DNA from: Chloracidobacterium thermophilum B
Lineage (GTDB): Bacteria; Acidobacteriota; Blastocatellia; Chloracidobacteriales; Chloracidobacteriaceae
NCBI RefSeq assembly: GCF_000226295.1
Contig: NC_016024.1
Span: forward strand, 975,501-1,039,500
Length of the DNA: 64,000 nt
Reading direction: 5' to 3'
Position numbers and translations under genes: made by a program. Under the pieces are notes generated by a model. The model was not told the DNA's origin, searched no databases, and saw nothing but the letters and a program-made list of their open reading frames with translations. Each line of letters starts with the position of its first letter. Positions within the stretch are counted from its first letter, which is position 1. Shown piece by piece: positions 17,459 through 24,807 of this stretch.

Positions 17459-18508
17459 TTAGCCCATCTGGGCCTCAGCAAAGGTCACCATGCCTACGTG
17501 CAGGCTACATGCTGCATCGAGAATTGAAAATGCCAAAGCCGCACCGCTGGCTTCACCCAGACACAGGTCAAGCTGCAAGAGCGGTGTCACTCCGAGCAAA
17601 TCAAGCAACACCTGATGCCCCGGCTCGGCCGAACGATGCCCAAACACCATAAACTCCCGCGCCGCCGGTGCCAGAGCGACGGCCACGGCGGCGGCGGCCG
17701 TCGAAACGTATCCGTCGGCAACGGCTATGAGTCCTTCAGCCGCGCACCCCAGAAACGCCCCACACATGGCGGCCAGATCAAGCCCCCCAACGTTCACCAG
17801 GATGTCGTACGGAGCATCGGGGCGCAGGCGATGGCGTTCGAGGGCATGCCGGATGACATCCGCCTTGTGCGCGACGCCTTCCGGTGAAAGTCCGCTGCCA
17901 CGGCCTGTCACCAGTTCGGGTGGCTTGCCGGTCAGGGCCGCCGTGACCGCGGCCGCCGCCGTCGTGTTGCCAATGCCCATTTCACCAATCGCCACGGCCC
18001 GGATGCCCCGTTGACGAAGTTCGGACACCGTTGTGTAGCCGGCGTGCAGGGCGGCGTCGCATTCCTCCGGCGTCATGGCCGGTTCGTGGGCAAAGTTGCG
18101 CGTCCCACGGCGTACCTTGCTGTGCCGGATACCGGACATGTGCGAAACATCGGCGTCAATGCCGACATCACAGATGACGAGTTCACTGCCGGTGAGTCTG
18201 GCGAGAACAGCAATCGCTGCCCCGCCGCCGATGAAGTTGTGCAGGTGCTGGTGGGTGATCCGTGTTGGAAACGCATTGACGCCTTCGGCACAGATGCCAT
18301 GGTCGGCGCAAAAAACCACAATTGCCCGTGGCCGGGACTGTGGGGTTTCCGTCGCCTGAATGGCAGCTATCCGGGCTGCCAGGGTTTCCAAGCGGCCGAG
18401 ACTGCCCGGCGGTTTGACAAGGCTGGCCTGCCGCACTGCTGCCTTTTCTGCCCAGACCGGCTGCGGTGGATGGATGTTTTCCAGAAGACTTTGCCACCAG
18501 TGCGTCAT
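17459..18508 (-). CDS. cobT: Nicotinate-nucleotide--dimethylbenzimidazole phosphoribosyltransferase
   Basis: 349 residues, the family length. Joins nicotinate mononucleotide and 5,6-dimethylbenzimidazole to make alpha-ribazole phosphate, the lower ligand of cobalamin. Motifs: VKPPGSLGRLETLAARIA, VFCADHGICAEGVNAFP, GEMGIGNTTAAAA and GRGSGLSPEG, with Glu in AFSILDAACSLHVGMVTFAEA near the end, where the catalytic Glu lies in CobT. The start overlaps the hydrolase stop by four bases (ATGA). It is apart from the main cobalamin locus at 23.8-33.5 kb and has no visible riboswitch of its own. Confidence 0.95.
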   Translation of the reverse strand: MTHWWQSLLENIHPPQPVWAEKAAVRQASLVKPPGSLGRLETLAARIAAIQATETPQSRPRAIVVFCADHGICAEGVNAFPTRITHQHLHNFIGGGAAIAVLARLTGSELVICDVGIDADVSHMSGIRHSKVRRGTRNFAHEPAMTPEECDAALHAGYTTVSELRQRGIRAVAIGEMGIGNTTAAAAVTAALTGKPPELVTGRGSGLSPEGVAHKADVIRHALERHRLRPDAPYDILVNVGGLDLAAMCGAFLGCAAEGLIAVADGYVSTAAAAVAVALAPAAREFMVFGHRSAEPGHQVLLDLLGVTPLLQLDLCLGEASGAALAFSILDAACSLHVGMVTFAEAQMG

Positions 18509-19443
18509 GACAGCGTACCGAAGGCCCGGCGCAGCGCGGCTGCCGATTCATCGAGGGCGCGGGAAGCGTCGTCAAACAAGCCCGTCAGCGCGAAAAAGCC
18601 GTGCAGCATGCCGGCATAGCAGGAAACCGAGGTGGTCACACCGGCGGCTTCAAGGCGCCGGGCATACGCTGTGCCTTCGTCCCGCAGGGGGTCGTACTCA
18701 GCCACGATGATGTGCGCCGGAGGCAGCCCGGACAGGTCTTTTTCAAAGAGCGGTGAGAGATAGGGATGCCGCCGGTCCTGGTCGGCCGGGACGTAGTGGC
18801 GCAAAAACCACTGCATGGTTTCTTTCGTCAGCAGGTAGCCTGTGCCGTAAGCCTCATAGGACGGTTGGCTGTGGGTGGCATCGGTCACAGGATAGACGAG
18901 CAACTGGAACACCGGCAGCTTTCCCTTGCGATTGCGCGCCATCAGGGCGGCCACGGTGGCCAGGTTGCCGCCAGCGCTGTCGCCCGCAACGGCAATCCGC
19001 GCCGGATCGCCGCCCAGTTCGGCCGCGTGGGCGGCCGTCCATTGCAGGGCGTCGTAAGCGTCAATGGGCGCTGCCGGGAAGGGATGTTCCGGGGCCAGCC
19101 GGTAGTCCACCGAGACCACCAGCGTCGGAGTCCGGTTGGCCAGAATGCGGCAGACGTTGTCGTGGCTGTCGAGATTGCCAATGACGAACCCGCCGCCGTG
19201 GAAGTAGAGCGTGATAGGCAACGGCTGGTCGCTCGGCGGCGCGTACAGGCGAACGGGAATTTCAGCCTGGCTGCCCGGAATGCGCCGTTCCTCGATGCGG
19301 GCCACAGGTTCCGGCGGCCCGGCCAGGGCCCGGAGCGCGAGGAACGACGCCCGCGCCTGCTCCGGCGTCAGCGTCCACATGGGCGGATTGCCCAGCGCCG
19401 CCATCTGGTTGAGAAAAGCTTCTGCCTGTGGATGCAGGGGCAT
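18505..19443 (-). CDS. Alpha/beta hydrolase (hormone-sensitive-lipase family)
   Basis: 312 residues. The HSL hallmarks are clear: FHGGGFVIGN (oxyanion hole), GDSAGGNLA with the nucleophile Ser, AEYDPLRDEG with the acid and MLHGFFALTG with the His. Carboxylesterase activity on short-chain esters is the usual role, in the cytoplasm. ATG 19443 is chosen because GGAGG lies eight bases before it; a GTG nine bases earlier would place the start over that site. Its stop overlaps cobT, but no role in cobalamin work is known for the family. Confidence 0.92.
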   Translation of the reverse strand: MPLHPQAEAFLNQMAALGNPPMWTLTPEQARASFLALRALAGPPEPVARIEERRIPGSQAEIPVRLYAPPSDQPLPITLYFHGGGFVIGNLDSHDNVCRILANRTPTLVVSVDYRLAPEHPFPAAPIDAYDALQWTAAHAAELGGDPARIAVAGDSAGGNLATVAALMARNRKGKLPVFQLLVYPVTDATHSQPSYEAYGTGYLLTKETMQWFLRHYVPADQDRRHPYLSPLFEKDLSGLPPAHIIVAEYDPLRDEGTAYARRLEAAGVTTSVSCYAGMLHGFFALTGLFDDASRALDESAAALRRAFGTLS

Positions 19444-19500
19444 CGGATACACCTCCGCTGCCAGGCGTGCGCGTTGTTCCCGCCCGGCTCAAGTCAGCTC

Positions 19501-20526
19501 TCACGTCAGCCGCACCGTCTGATCGCCGGCGATGATCTGTCCAATCGTGAAGACTTCATAGCCGCGCGCGCGCAGGTTTTGGGAAACGGCCTCGGCGTCG
19601 CCTGCGGCCACGACCAGCGCCATGCCAATTCCCATGTTGAATACCCGGTGGCTTTCTTCTTCAGGAAGCTGCCCCAAGGCGACAAGGTGGGAAAAGACCG
19701 GCAGGATGGGCCAACTCCCGCGCCGAAGTTCCACCGCACACCCTGCGGGCAGGATACGGGGCAGGTTGTCGAGCAGACCGCCACCGGTAATGTGCGCCAG
19801 CCCTTTCACCTGTCTGCTGCCGAGCAGAGGTTCGAGCGCCGGCAGATAGCACTGGTGCGGTTTGAGAAGTTCTTCGGCCACCGTACAGCCTAGGGCTTCA
19901 ACTTGGGTATCGGTTTCGTAGCGCGCCGTCTCAAAAAACAGTTTCCGCGCCAGGCTGTAGCCATTTGTGTGCAGTCCCACTGAGGGCAGTCCCAGTACGA
20001 CATCGCCGGGGCGGATGGTTTTCCCGTCAATGATGTGGGGACGGTCCACCCAGCCGACGATGAAGCCGGCGATGTCATACTCGCCATCGCCGTAGAAACC
20101 GGGCATTTCGGCCGTTTCGCCGCCGATGAGGGGGCAGCCGAAGTTGCGGCACGCCCGGGCCAGTCCGTCCACAATCGCGGCCACAATGCCAGGGGCCAGC
20201 CGCCCGGTGGCAATGTAGTCGAGAAAAAACAGCGGGCGCGCGCCCTGAACGAGAATATCGTTGATGCAGTGGGCCACAAGGTCGTAACCCACGGTGTGGT
20301 GAATGCCGGTCAGAAAGGCGATTTTGAGCTTCGTGCCAACGCCGTCGGCGCTCGCCACAAGCACCGGGTCAGTGGCGCCGGCAAAGGTCGGGCGAAACAG
20401 TGCGCCGAAGCTGCCGATGTCACTGAGCACCTGGGCGTTGAACGTCGTCTGTGCCAGGTGGCGGATGCGGCGCTTGGCTTCCTGAGCGGCCGCCAGATTC
20501 ACGCCGGCGTCACGGTATGTCACCAC
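19501..20526 (-). CDS. purM: Phosphoribosylformylglycinamidine cyclo-ligase (AIR synthetase)
   Basis: 341 residues, full length. Catalyses ATP-dependent closure of FGAM to aminoimidazole ribotide in purine synthesis. Motifs: YRDAGVNLAAAQEAKRRI, DGVGTKLKIAF, GGETAEMPGFYGDGEYDIAG, LGLPSVGLHTNGYSLARKL and HITGGGLLDNLPRILP. The start is GTG; two GTG codons lie in a row and GGAG sits eight bases before the first. Other pur genes are not in view; upstream are a DUF3006-like gene and yqeY on the same strand. Confidence 0.97.
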   Translation of the reverse strand: MVTYRDAGVNLAAAQEAKRRIRHLAQTTFNAQVLSDIGSFGALFRPTFAGATDPVLVASADGVGTKLKIAFLTGIHHTVGYDLVAHCINDILVQGARPLFFLDYIATGRLAPGIVAAIVDGLARACRNFGCPLIGGETAEMPGFYGDGEYDIAGFIVGWVDRPHIIDGKTIRPGDVVLGLPSVGLHTNGYSLARKLFFETARYETDTQVEALGCTVAEELLKPHQCYLPALEPLLGSRQVKGLAHITGGGLLDNLPRILPAGCAVELRRGSWPILPVFSHLVALGQLPEEESHRVFNMGIGMALVVAAGDAEAVSQNLRARGYEVFTIGQIIAGDQTVRLT

Positions 20527-20540
20527 GGTGGTTTCTCCAT

Positions 20541-20810
20541 TCAGAGATAGAAATCTTTCTGGTCCGGGTCCTGGCCCTGGGTCAGTTCGCGGAGCAGAGC
20601 TTTGACTTCGGCCTGGGCGCGCAGACGGGCGTCCTCATCGAGCGTGAAGGTCACACGCAGGTGATCGCCTTCGCGCAACCCGGCCGGAAGCAGGCTCACC
20701 GGACAGTCGAAATACACCCGGTCGTTGTCGTGGAGCACAAGCCGGGCAAGGCCCTCGGTCAAACTGTCCACGACGAGGTGGCAGGCGCTGGAAGTTGCCG
20801 GATCGTCCAT
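20541..20810 (-). CDS. DUF3006-like small protein
   Basis: 89 residues. The pattern VVDSLTEGLARLVLHDNDRV, LPAGLREGDHLRVTF then a charged helix ending DQKDFYL matches the small DUF3006 family, a beta-barrel-like domain with an 'LP-G-EGD' turn; the function of that family is not known. The frame is open upstream into the yqeY gene, but ATG 20810 has AAAGG at good spacing and avoids the overlap. It lies between yqeY and purM on the same strand. Confidence 0.72.
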   Translation of the reverse strand: MDDPATSSACHLVVDSLTEGLARLVLHDNDRVYFDCPVSLLPAGLREGDHLRVTFTLDEDARLRAQAEVKALLRELTQGQDPDQKDFYL

Positions 20811-20835
20811 GGGTATCGGCCTTTCAGATAATGGC

Positions 20836-21285
20836 TTAGGCGGAGAGTTTGGCGCGCACGAGGTCATTGACGGCTTTCCCGTCGGCGCGGCGTCCGGCCA
20901 GCCTGGCCATGACAGCTTTCATCACCCGGCCGATGTCCTTGGGTGAACTGGCTCCGGTTTCGGCAATGACAGCCGTGACGATGGACTCCAGTTCGTCAGC
21001 GCTGACGGCCGCCGGCAGGTAGCTTTCCAGAAGTTCCAGTTCGGCCTGTTCCCTGGCGGCCAAATCTGCGCGCCCGCCCTTGGCAAAGGACTCGGCGGCT
21101 TCCCGGCGCTGTTTGATCAGGGTCGAAAGCAGCGCCATGACTTCGGCATCGTCAAGCTGGTGCTGCACCTCGATTTCCTGTTTCTGGAGCGCCGCCTTCA
21201 CCATGCGCAGGGCTTCGAGGCGGGCGGTGTCCTTGGTTTTCAGCGCCGTGGTGAGGTCGGCAAGCAGGCGTTCACGAAGCGTCAT
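20836..21285 (-). CDS. yqeY: GatB/YqeY domain-containing protein
   Basis: 149 residues, the usual size of stand-alone YqeY. It starts MTLRERLLADLTTALKTKD, contains IKQRREAAESFAKGGR and LLESYLPAAVS, and ends with DIGRVMKAVMARLAGRRADG, the conserved helical motif also found at the C-terminus of GatB, where it contacts tRNA. Stand-alone YqeY proteins may act on aminoacyl-tRNA but their role is not settled. It is the second gene of the long minus-strand run, 16 bases after the DUF3386 gene. Confidence 0.93.
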   Translation of the reverse strand: MTLRERLLADLTTALKTKDTARLEALRMVKAALQKQEIEVQHQLDDAEVMALLSTLIKQRREAAESFAKGGRADLAAREQAELELLESYLPAAVSADELESIVTAVIAETGASSPKDIGRVMKAVMARLAGRRADGKAVNDLVRAKLSA

Positions 21286-21301
21286 ACAGGCTCAATCAGA
21301 C

Positions 21302-21985
21302 TTAATCCGCCAGCAGGGTAAGGTCATGCAGTTCGATGGCGCGAACCGTCGTGATGCCTTCCTGGTTGGTTTCGATGATACGGATGAAAGTGGGCAGGTG
21401 GATGCCGCCAACGAGCGCGTAGTGTTCCGTGTACTGGGCCACGCCCGAAAGCCGGCCGGTTTCGGGATCGAAGTAGGTCACAACGTAGTGCCTGGGCAGG
21501 TTACGCCCGTCTTCAGTGATGACCACGTCAAGCGTGGTGATGGTGAAGCGCGAGCCGTGCATCTGCCGGCAAACTTCGGTGATGACGCCATCCTGAATCC
21601 GGTAGCTGGAGCCGAGCGGGTCGCCCTCGAACACGATTTTGACCCCCAAGGCATTGTCCTCGCCTTCGGCAATGAACACGGGATAGTTGGTCGGCACGGG
21701 CATCCCGCCGCTGCGCTCCAGCCGGTGCGCCAGGTTCATCGCCAACACCCCGCGCAGCCACTCCAGGCTCTCCTGGCTCGCGCCGGGAAGGTCAAGGGTG
21801 ATGTCGCGGATGGTTTTCAGCGTGACGTGGCCGGTGAAGGTCTGGCTGCCTTCACGGAAGGTCACGGCTGCCATAAAACCGTGAAACTGGTCATCCGGGA
21901 AGGTGGCCCGGCGGGCACGCGCGTCTTGCAGCAGTGTTTCGGCCGTTGTGGAAGTGGCGTCGGGTACGGTGACAGAAACAGCCAT
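21302..21985 (-). CDS. DUF3386-like protein
   Basis: 227 residues. ARRATFPDDQFHGFMAAVTF, SQTFTGHVTLKT, ILR-like acidic stretch GEDNALGVKIVFEG, then GSRFTITTLDVV, RHYVVTYFDPETGRLSG and YALVGGIHLPTFIRII follow the order seen in DUF3386 proteins of cyanobacteria and plants (a lipoprotein-carrier-like beta sheet). No signal peptide is present. The function of the family is unknown; most members I know are from oxygenic phototrophs. This is the first gene of a ten-gene minus-strand run with a promoter-like sequence at 22045-22074. Confidence 0.7.
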   Translation of the reverse strand: MAVSVTVPDATSTTAETLLQDARARRATFPDDQFHGFMAAVTFREGSQTFTGHVTLKTIRDITLDLPGASQESLEWLRGVLAMNLAHRLERSGGMPVPTNYPVFIAEGEDNALGVKIVFEGDPLGSSYRIQDGVITEVCRQMHGSRFTITTLDVVITEDGRNLPRHYVVTYFDPETGRLSGVAQYTEHYALVGGIHLPTFIRIIETNQEGITTVRAIELHDLTLLAD

Positions 21986-22044
21986 GGTACGTTATCTTGA
22001 AACGGGTTCAGGTTTTTGAGCCGGCGAAGGGAGATGCGTCCAAC

Positions 22045-22074
22045 AGCATACCCAGCACGGCCGTGGTCGTGCAA
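22045..22074 (-). promoter_or_regulatory. Possible promoter of the DUF3386-yqeY-purM run
   Basis: Reading the minus strand, TTGCAC (22069-22074) and TATGCT (22045-22050) are 18 bases apart, 60 bases before the DUF3386 start. The spacer holds a perfect ten-base palindrome, CACGGCCGTG. The boxes match the vegetative consensus only partly. Confidence 0.35.
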
Positions 22075-22114
22075 TCCCGCGTGCGGTCAGGATGATGGAT
22101 GCAAGGTGTGTATT

Positions 22115-22144
22115 TTGACAAACCTTCGGCGGATTGGCTACGGT
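22115..22144 (+). promoter_or_regulatory. Possible promoter of the glutamine amidotransferase gene
   Basis: A perfect TTGACA (22115-22120) is followed after 18 bases by TACGGT (22139-22144), three of six matches to a -10 box, about 76 bases before the ATG at 22221. Confidence 0.45.
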
Positions 22145-22220
22145 AAGCGAATACGGTTTGATGTTGGTTGTCCATGGTTCCCCAACGGCGTCCCCGTGAC
22201 GAGGAAAGGACTGTGTTTCT

Positions 22221-23288
22221 ATGGCGCGACAGTGGAAAAACTACTGTGAGTTCGAGCCTATCGTGCAACGCATCGAGCACATGCGGGTGCTGGTGCTGGA
22301 TAATCTCATCGCCTGCATGTCTGACCTCAACGAGAAAGCGAAGGACGAACCCAACTTCGATGCCGAGGCGTGGGTTGCCGAAGAACGCAAGATCGCTGGA
22401 TTCGCCATCGGAAACATCACCCAGAACATCAACAACCTGGTTGTCAAGCCACACTGGCTGGTGGTCCGCCTCAATGAGCTGACGGATGCCCGGGTCGCCG
22501 ATTTTGACCCCGATGCCATCATCATCAGCGGCACGCTGCGCGACTTTGATCTCTACAATCCGAAACTCATTGCCAACCTGGAGTCCTTTCTGCAGCGCAC
22601 GACGGTTCCCGTGCTGGGCATCTGTGGCGGACATCAGATTATGGGGCAGGCGTTTGGCGTCCGGGTGGTGACGTTGGACGGTTTGAACCCGTGGGAAAAA
22701 CGTACCGAGCGCATGCGGGAGTACCAGTATTACCTCATCCACGTCCTGCGCCCACAGGACCCGCTGTTTGCCGGTATTTTGACCGAACGTGGGCGGCGGC
22801 TGCCGAAAAACACCCTGCGGGTGTGGCAAAACCACGGGCTGATGCTGGAGCGCGTGCCGCCCGGATTTTCGTTGCTGGCCAAAAGTGAGCTGACCCGCAA
22901 CCAGATTATGGTCAAGCGCGGCGACGGGCAGTTGCTCTATGGCGTGCAGTTTCACCTCGAAAAATCCTTCGAGGACTGGCGCAAGCTGCCCAGCCCGTGG
23001 GAACACCGGAACGAAAGCCGGGACGGACGGCGGATGTTTGAGAACTTTCTCATCGAGGCGCTCAAACACCGTGGTAAGGCGGATTTGGTACACGAGAAAG
23101 CCATTCTGCCGGCGCCGGTTGTCCAAACCCAGCCTGCCCAGCCGGCCTATGCGGTTGCGGCGAGCGGGCAACGGCTCAACGGGTATGGCAGTTCCGGGAA
23201 AGCGCTTCCGCCAGCGCGTCCGGCGGCGGAAGTCCCCACGCCGGAAGCTGAAGGCGAATACATTGCCGACCGCCTGACCGGCCTCTGA
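22221..23288 (+). CDS. Class I glutamine amidotransferase
   Basis: 355 residues. The central domain is a class I GATase: PDAIIISGTLRDFDLYN, then VLGICGGHQIMGQAFGV with nucleophile Cys135, and LLYGVQFHLEKSFEDW with His245 and Glu247 of the triad. It should hydrolyse glutamine and hand ammonia to a partner. The first 80 residues (helical, with KDEPNFDAEAWVAEER) and the last 75 (Ala/Pro-rich, ending GEYIADRLTGL) are extra compared with a simple GATase, and no synthase domain or neighbour is obvious, so the acceptor is unknown. AGGAAAGGA lies before the start. Confidence 0.85.
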   Translation: MARQWKNYCEFEPIVQRIEHMRVLVLDNLIACMSDLNEKAKDEPNFDAEAWVAEERKIAGFAIGNITQNINNLVVKPHWLVVRLNELTDARVADFDPDAIIISGTLRDFDLYNPKLIANLESFLQRTTVPVLGICGGHQIMGQAFGVRVVTLDGLNPWEKRTERMREYQYYLIHVLRPQDPLFAGILTERGRRLPKNTLRVWQNHGLMLERVPPGFSLLAKSELTRNQIMVKRGDGQLLYGVQFHLEKSFEDWRKLPSPWEHRNESRDGRRMFENFLIEALKHRGKADLVHEKAILPAPVVQTQPAQPAYAVAASGQRLNGYGSSGKALPPARPAAEVPTPEAEGEYIADRLTGL

Positions 23289-23303
23289 TGCCGGCCATTT
23301 TCC

Positions 23304-23328
23304 TGACCCGGTTCCTGATTCCGGGTCA
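23304..23328. other. Strong hairpin after the amidotransferase gene
   Basis: TGACCCGG (23304-23311) and CCGGGTCA (23321-23328) form a perfect eight-base stem around a nine-base loop, 16 bases after the amidotransferase stop. No T-run follows on either side, so it may be a non-classical terminator or a processing site. Confidence 0.5.
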
Positions 23329-23417
23329 TCGCTGCCCAAGGCATTTCCACGCCGGGGCCGAAAGCGGTATCTGCACCGTTCCTTCCCGTGTGCGTACCGG
23401 CCACACGTTCAAGCTGG

Positions 23418-23455
23418 CTCTTGCGTCCGTCTGTTTCTCTTGCGTCCGTCTGTTT
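23418..23455 (+). repeat. 19-base perfect tandem duplication
   Basis: The unit CTCTTGCGTCCGTCTGTTT occurs twice back to back at 23418-23436 and 23437-23455, about 35 bases before the cobalamin riboswitch. A TATAGC element (23461-23466) follows the second copy, so the duplication may overlap the promoter region. Confidence 0.9.
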
Positions 23456-23490
23456 CAGGATATAGCTTGTCCGCAGAGTAAGGTTCTTTT

Positions 23491-23674
23491 GGTTTTGGGT
23501 GCCCGTTGCTTCAAGCAAGCGAACGGGATAATAGGGAAGCGGGTGCAAATCCCGCACGGTCCCGCCACTGTGACGCCAACATCAGGTTTCGCGCCATTTC
23601 CTCAGTGAGCCACTGCGCACCAGCGTGGGAAGGCGCGGCGCGAAACGGCGAAGTCAGGAGACCTGCCCAAAGCC
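23491..23674 (+). promoter_or_regulatory. Cobalamin (AdoCbl) riboswitch
   Basis: The conserved elements occur in order: GGTGCCC at 23498-23504, ATAATAGGGAAGCGGGTGCAA at the junction, CCCGCCACTGTGACG, the paired GAGCCACTGCG and GGGAAGGCG arm, and AAGTCAGGAGACCTGCC at the 3' side. The closing helix P1 pairs GGTTTTGGG (23491-23499) with CCCAAAGCC (23666-23674). Riboswitches of this class shut down downstream genes when cobalamin is plentiful. Downstream, a hairpin TGGCCC/GGGCCA (23818-23842) ends two bases before the GGAAG site of cbiB, so control of translation start is plausible. Confidence 0.96.
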
Positions 23675-23853
23675 ACGCGCACGGAAAGCTTCTCGCGGAA
23701 GGAGCTGCGCGGCCAACAGTCTGCCGACCGGCGTCCGTTTCGGGCGCAGGTTCTTCGTCTGTTTGCTTTCCAGTGCGTGCGACTGAAGTTGCCGGGGCTT
23801 TGACGCCCTGACTGGCTTGGCCCGTCTTGTCAACGTGGGCCACGGAAGCGTTG
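23675..23853 (+). promoter_or_regulatory. Expression platform between riboswitch and cbiB
   Basis: No gene fits here. It contains a short GGGC/GCCC hairpin at 23795-23808 and a six-base TGGCCC (23818-23823) / GGGCCA (23837-23842) hairpin next to the ribosome binding site GGAAG of cbiB. No long T-run is seen, which argues for translational rather than transcriptional control. Confidence 0.5.
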
Positions 23854-24807
23854 ATGTCGCCGCTGTTCCTGATTGCCGCTTACACCCTTGACCGCCTCAT
23901 TGGCGATCCGCCGTGGCTGCCTCATCCCGTACGCTGGATGGGACGCTTCATTGCCATCGGCGAGCAGGGACTGCGCCCGTTGGCCACAGGGCCGGCAAGC
24001 CTGTTTCTGGCCGGAACCGGCTTGTCACTGGCGCTGGTGGGTCTCAGTTATGGCGGCAGTTGGCTGGCTTTGCGCAGCCTGTGTGCCTGGTCGCCGACCT
24101 TTGGCGCCATGGTCATGGTCTATCTGGCCGCCACGACGCTGGCGACCAAAGACCTGCTGGATGAAACCGCCACGGTCGTTGACCGTCTGCTTTGCCATGA
24201 CCTGCCCGGCGCGCGGGCGCGGGTGGCACGGATTGTCGGACGCGATACTGCCGAACTCAGTGAAAGCGAAGTCTGCCGGGCAACGGTGGAAACACTGGCC
24301 GAAAGCGCCTCGGACGGCATCATTGCGCCCTTGTTCTATCTGGCTGTGGGCGGCGTTCCGGCAGCGCTGGCCTACAAGGCCATCAACACCCTCGATTCCT
24401 GCATCGGTCACAAAGACGAACACTACTTCTGGTTTGGCAAGTTTGCAGCGCGGCTGGATGACCTTGCCAACTGGCTTCCGGCGCGGCTGACGGCGCTGCT
24501 GCTGGTGGTGGCCGCTGCACTTGGCGGCGCGGACTGGCGCGGCGCGCTGTCCACGTGGCGGCGGGATGCGCACCGCCACGCCAGCCCGAATGCCGGACAT
24601 CCCGAAGCCGCCATGGCCGGCGCGCTCGGCGTCCGCCTGGGCGGCCGCAACACCTACGCCGGCGTTCCCCACGTCACACCTTTTCTCGGTCAGGCTCTCC
24701 GTCCGCTGGATATAGTCGCTGTTGAAACGGCGCGGCGGCTCGTGGCCCGGGTCTCCTGGCTCGGCTTCGCAGCGGCGCTCATCTTCAGCTTGGGAGGGCC
24801 CCGATGA
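23854..24807 (+). CDS. cbiB: Adenosylcobinamide-phosphate synthase (CbiB/CobD type)
   Basis: 317 residues, membrane protein of the normal size. Attaches (R)-1-aminopropan-2-ol phosphate to adenosylcobyric acid. Family motifs: YTLDRLIGDPPWLPHPVRWMG at the N-terminus, DETATVVDRLL, SESEVCRATVETLAESASDG, LAYKAINTLDSCIGHKDEHY, FGKFAARLDDLANWLPARLT and SPNAGHPEAAMAGALGVRLGG. ATG 23854 has GGAAG five bases before it, whereas an upstream in-frame TTG (23827) would put the start inside the riboswitch platform hairpin. It is the first gene after the riboswitch and overlaps cobD by four bases. Confidence 0.96.
   Translation: MSPLFLIAAYTLDRLIGDPPWLPHPVRWMGRFIAIGEQGLRPLATGPASLFLAGTGLSLALVGLSYGGSWLALRSLCAWSPTFGAMVMVYLAATTLATKDLLDETATVVDRLLCHDLPGARARVARIVGRDTAELSESEVCRATVETLAESASDGIIAPLFYLAVGGVPAALAYKAINTLDSCIGHKDEHYFWFGKFAARLDDLANWLPARLTALLLVVAAALGGADWRGALSTWRRDAHRHASPNAGHPEAAMAGALGVRLGGRNTYAGVPHVTPFLGQALRPLDIVAVETARRLVARVSWLGFAAALIFSLGGPR

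Noticed and set aside
22008-23339. Minus-strand open frame of 443 codons opposite the amidotransferase
   Set aside because: The plus-strand gene has a complete catalytic triad; the antisense frame has no recognisable motif.
23418-23455. CRISPR-like repeat
   Set aside because: Only two adjacent copies with no spacer; it is a tandem duplication.
23491-23853. Coding frames across the riboswitch
   Set aside because: The stretch is fully explained by conserved cobalamin riboswitch elements and pairing.
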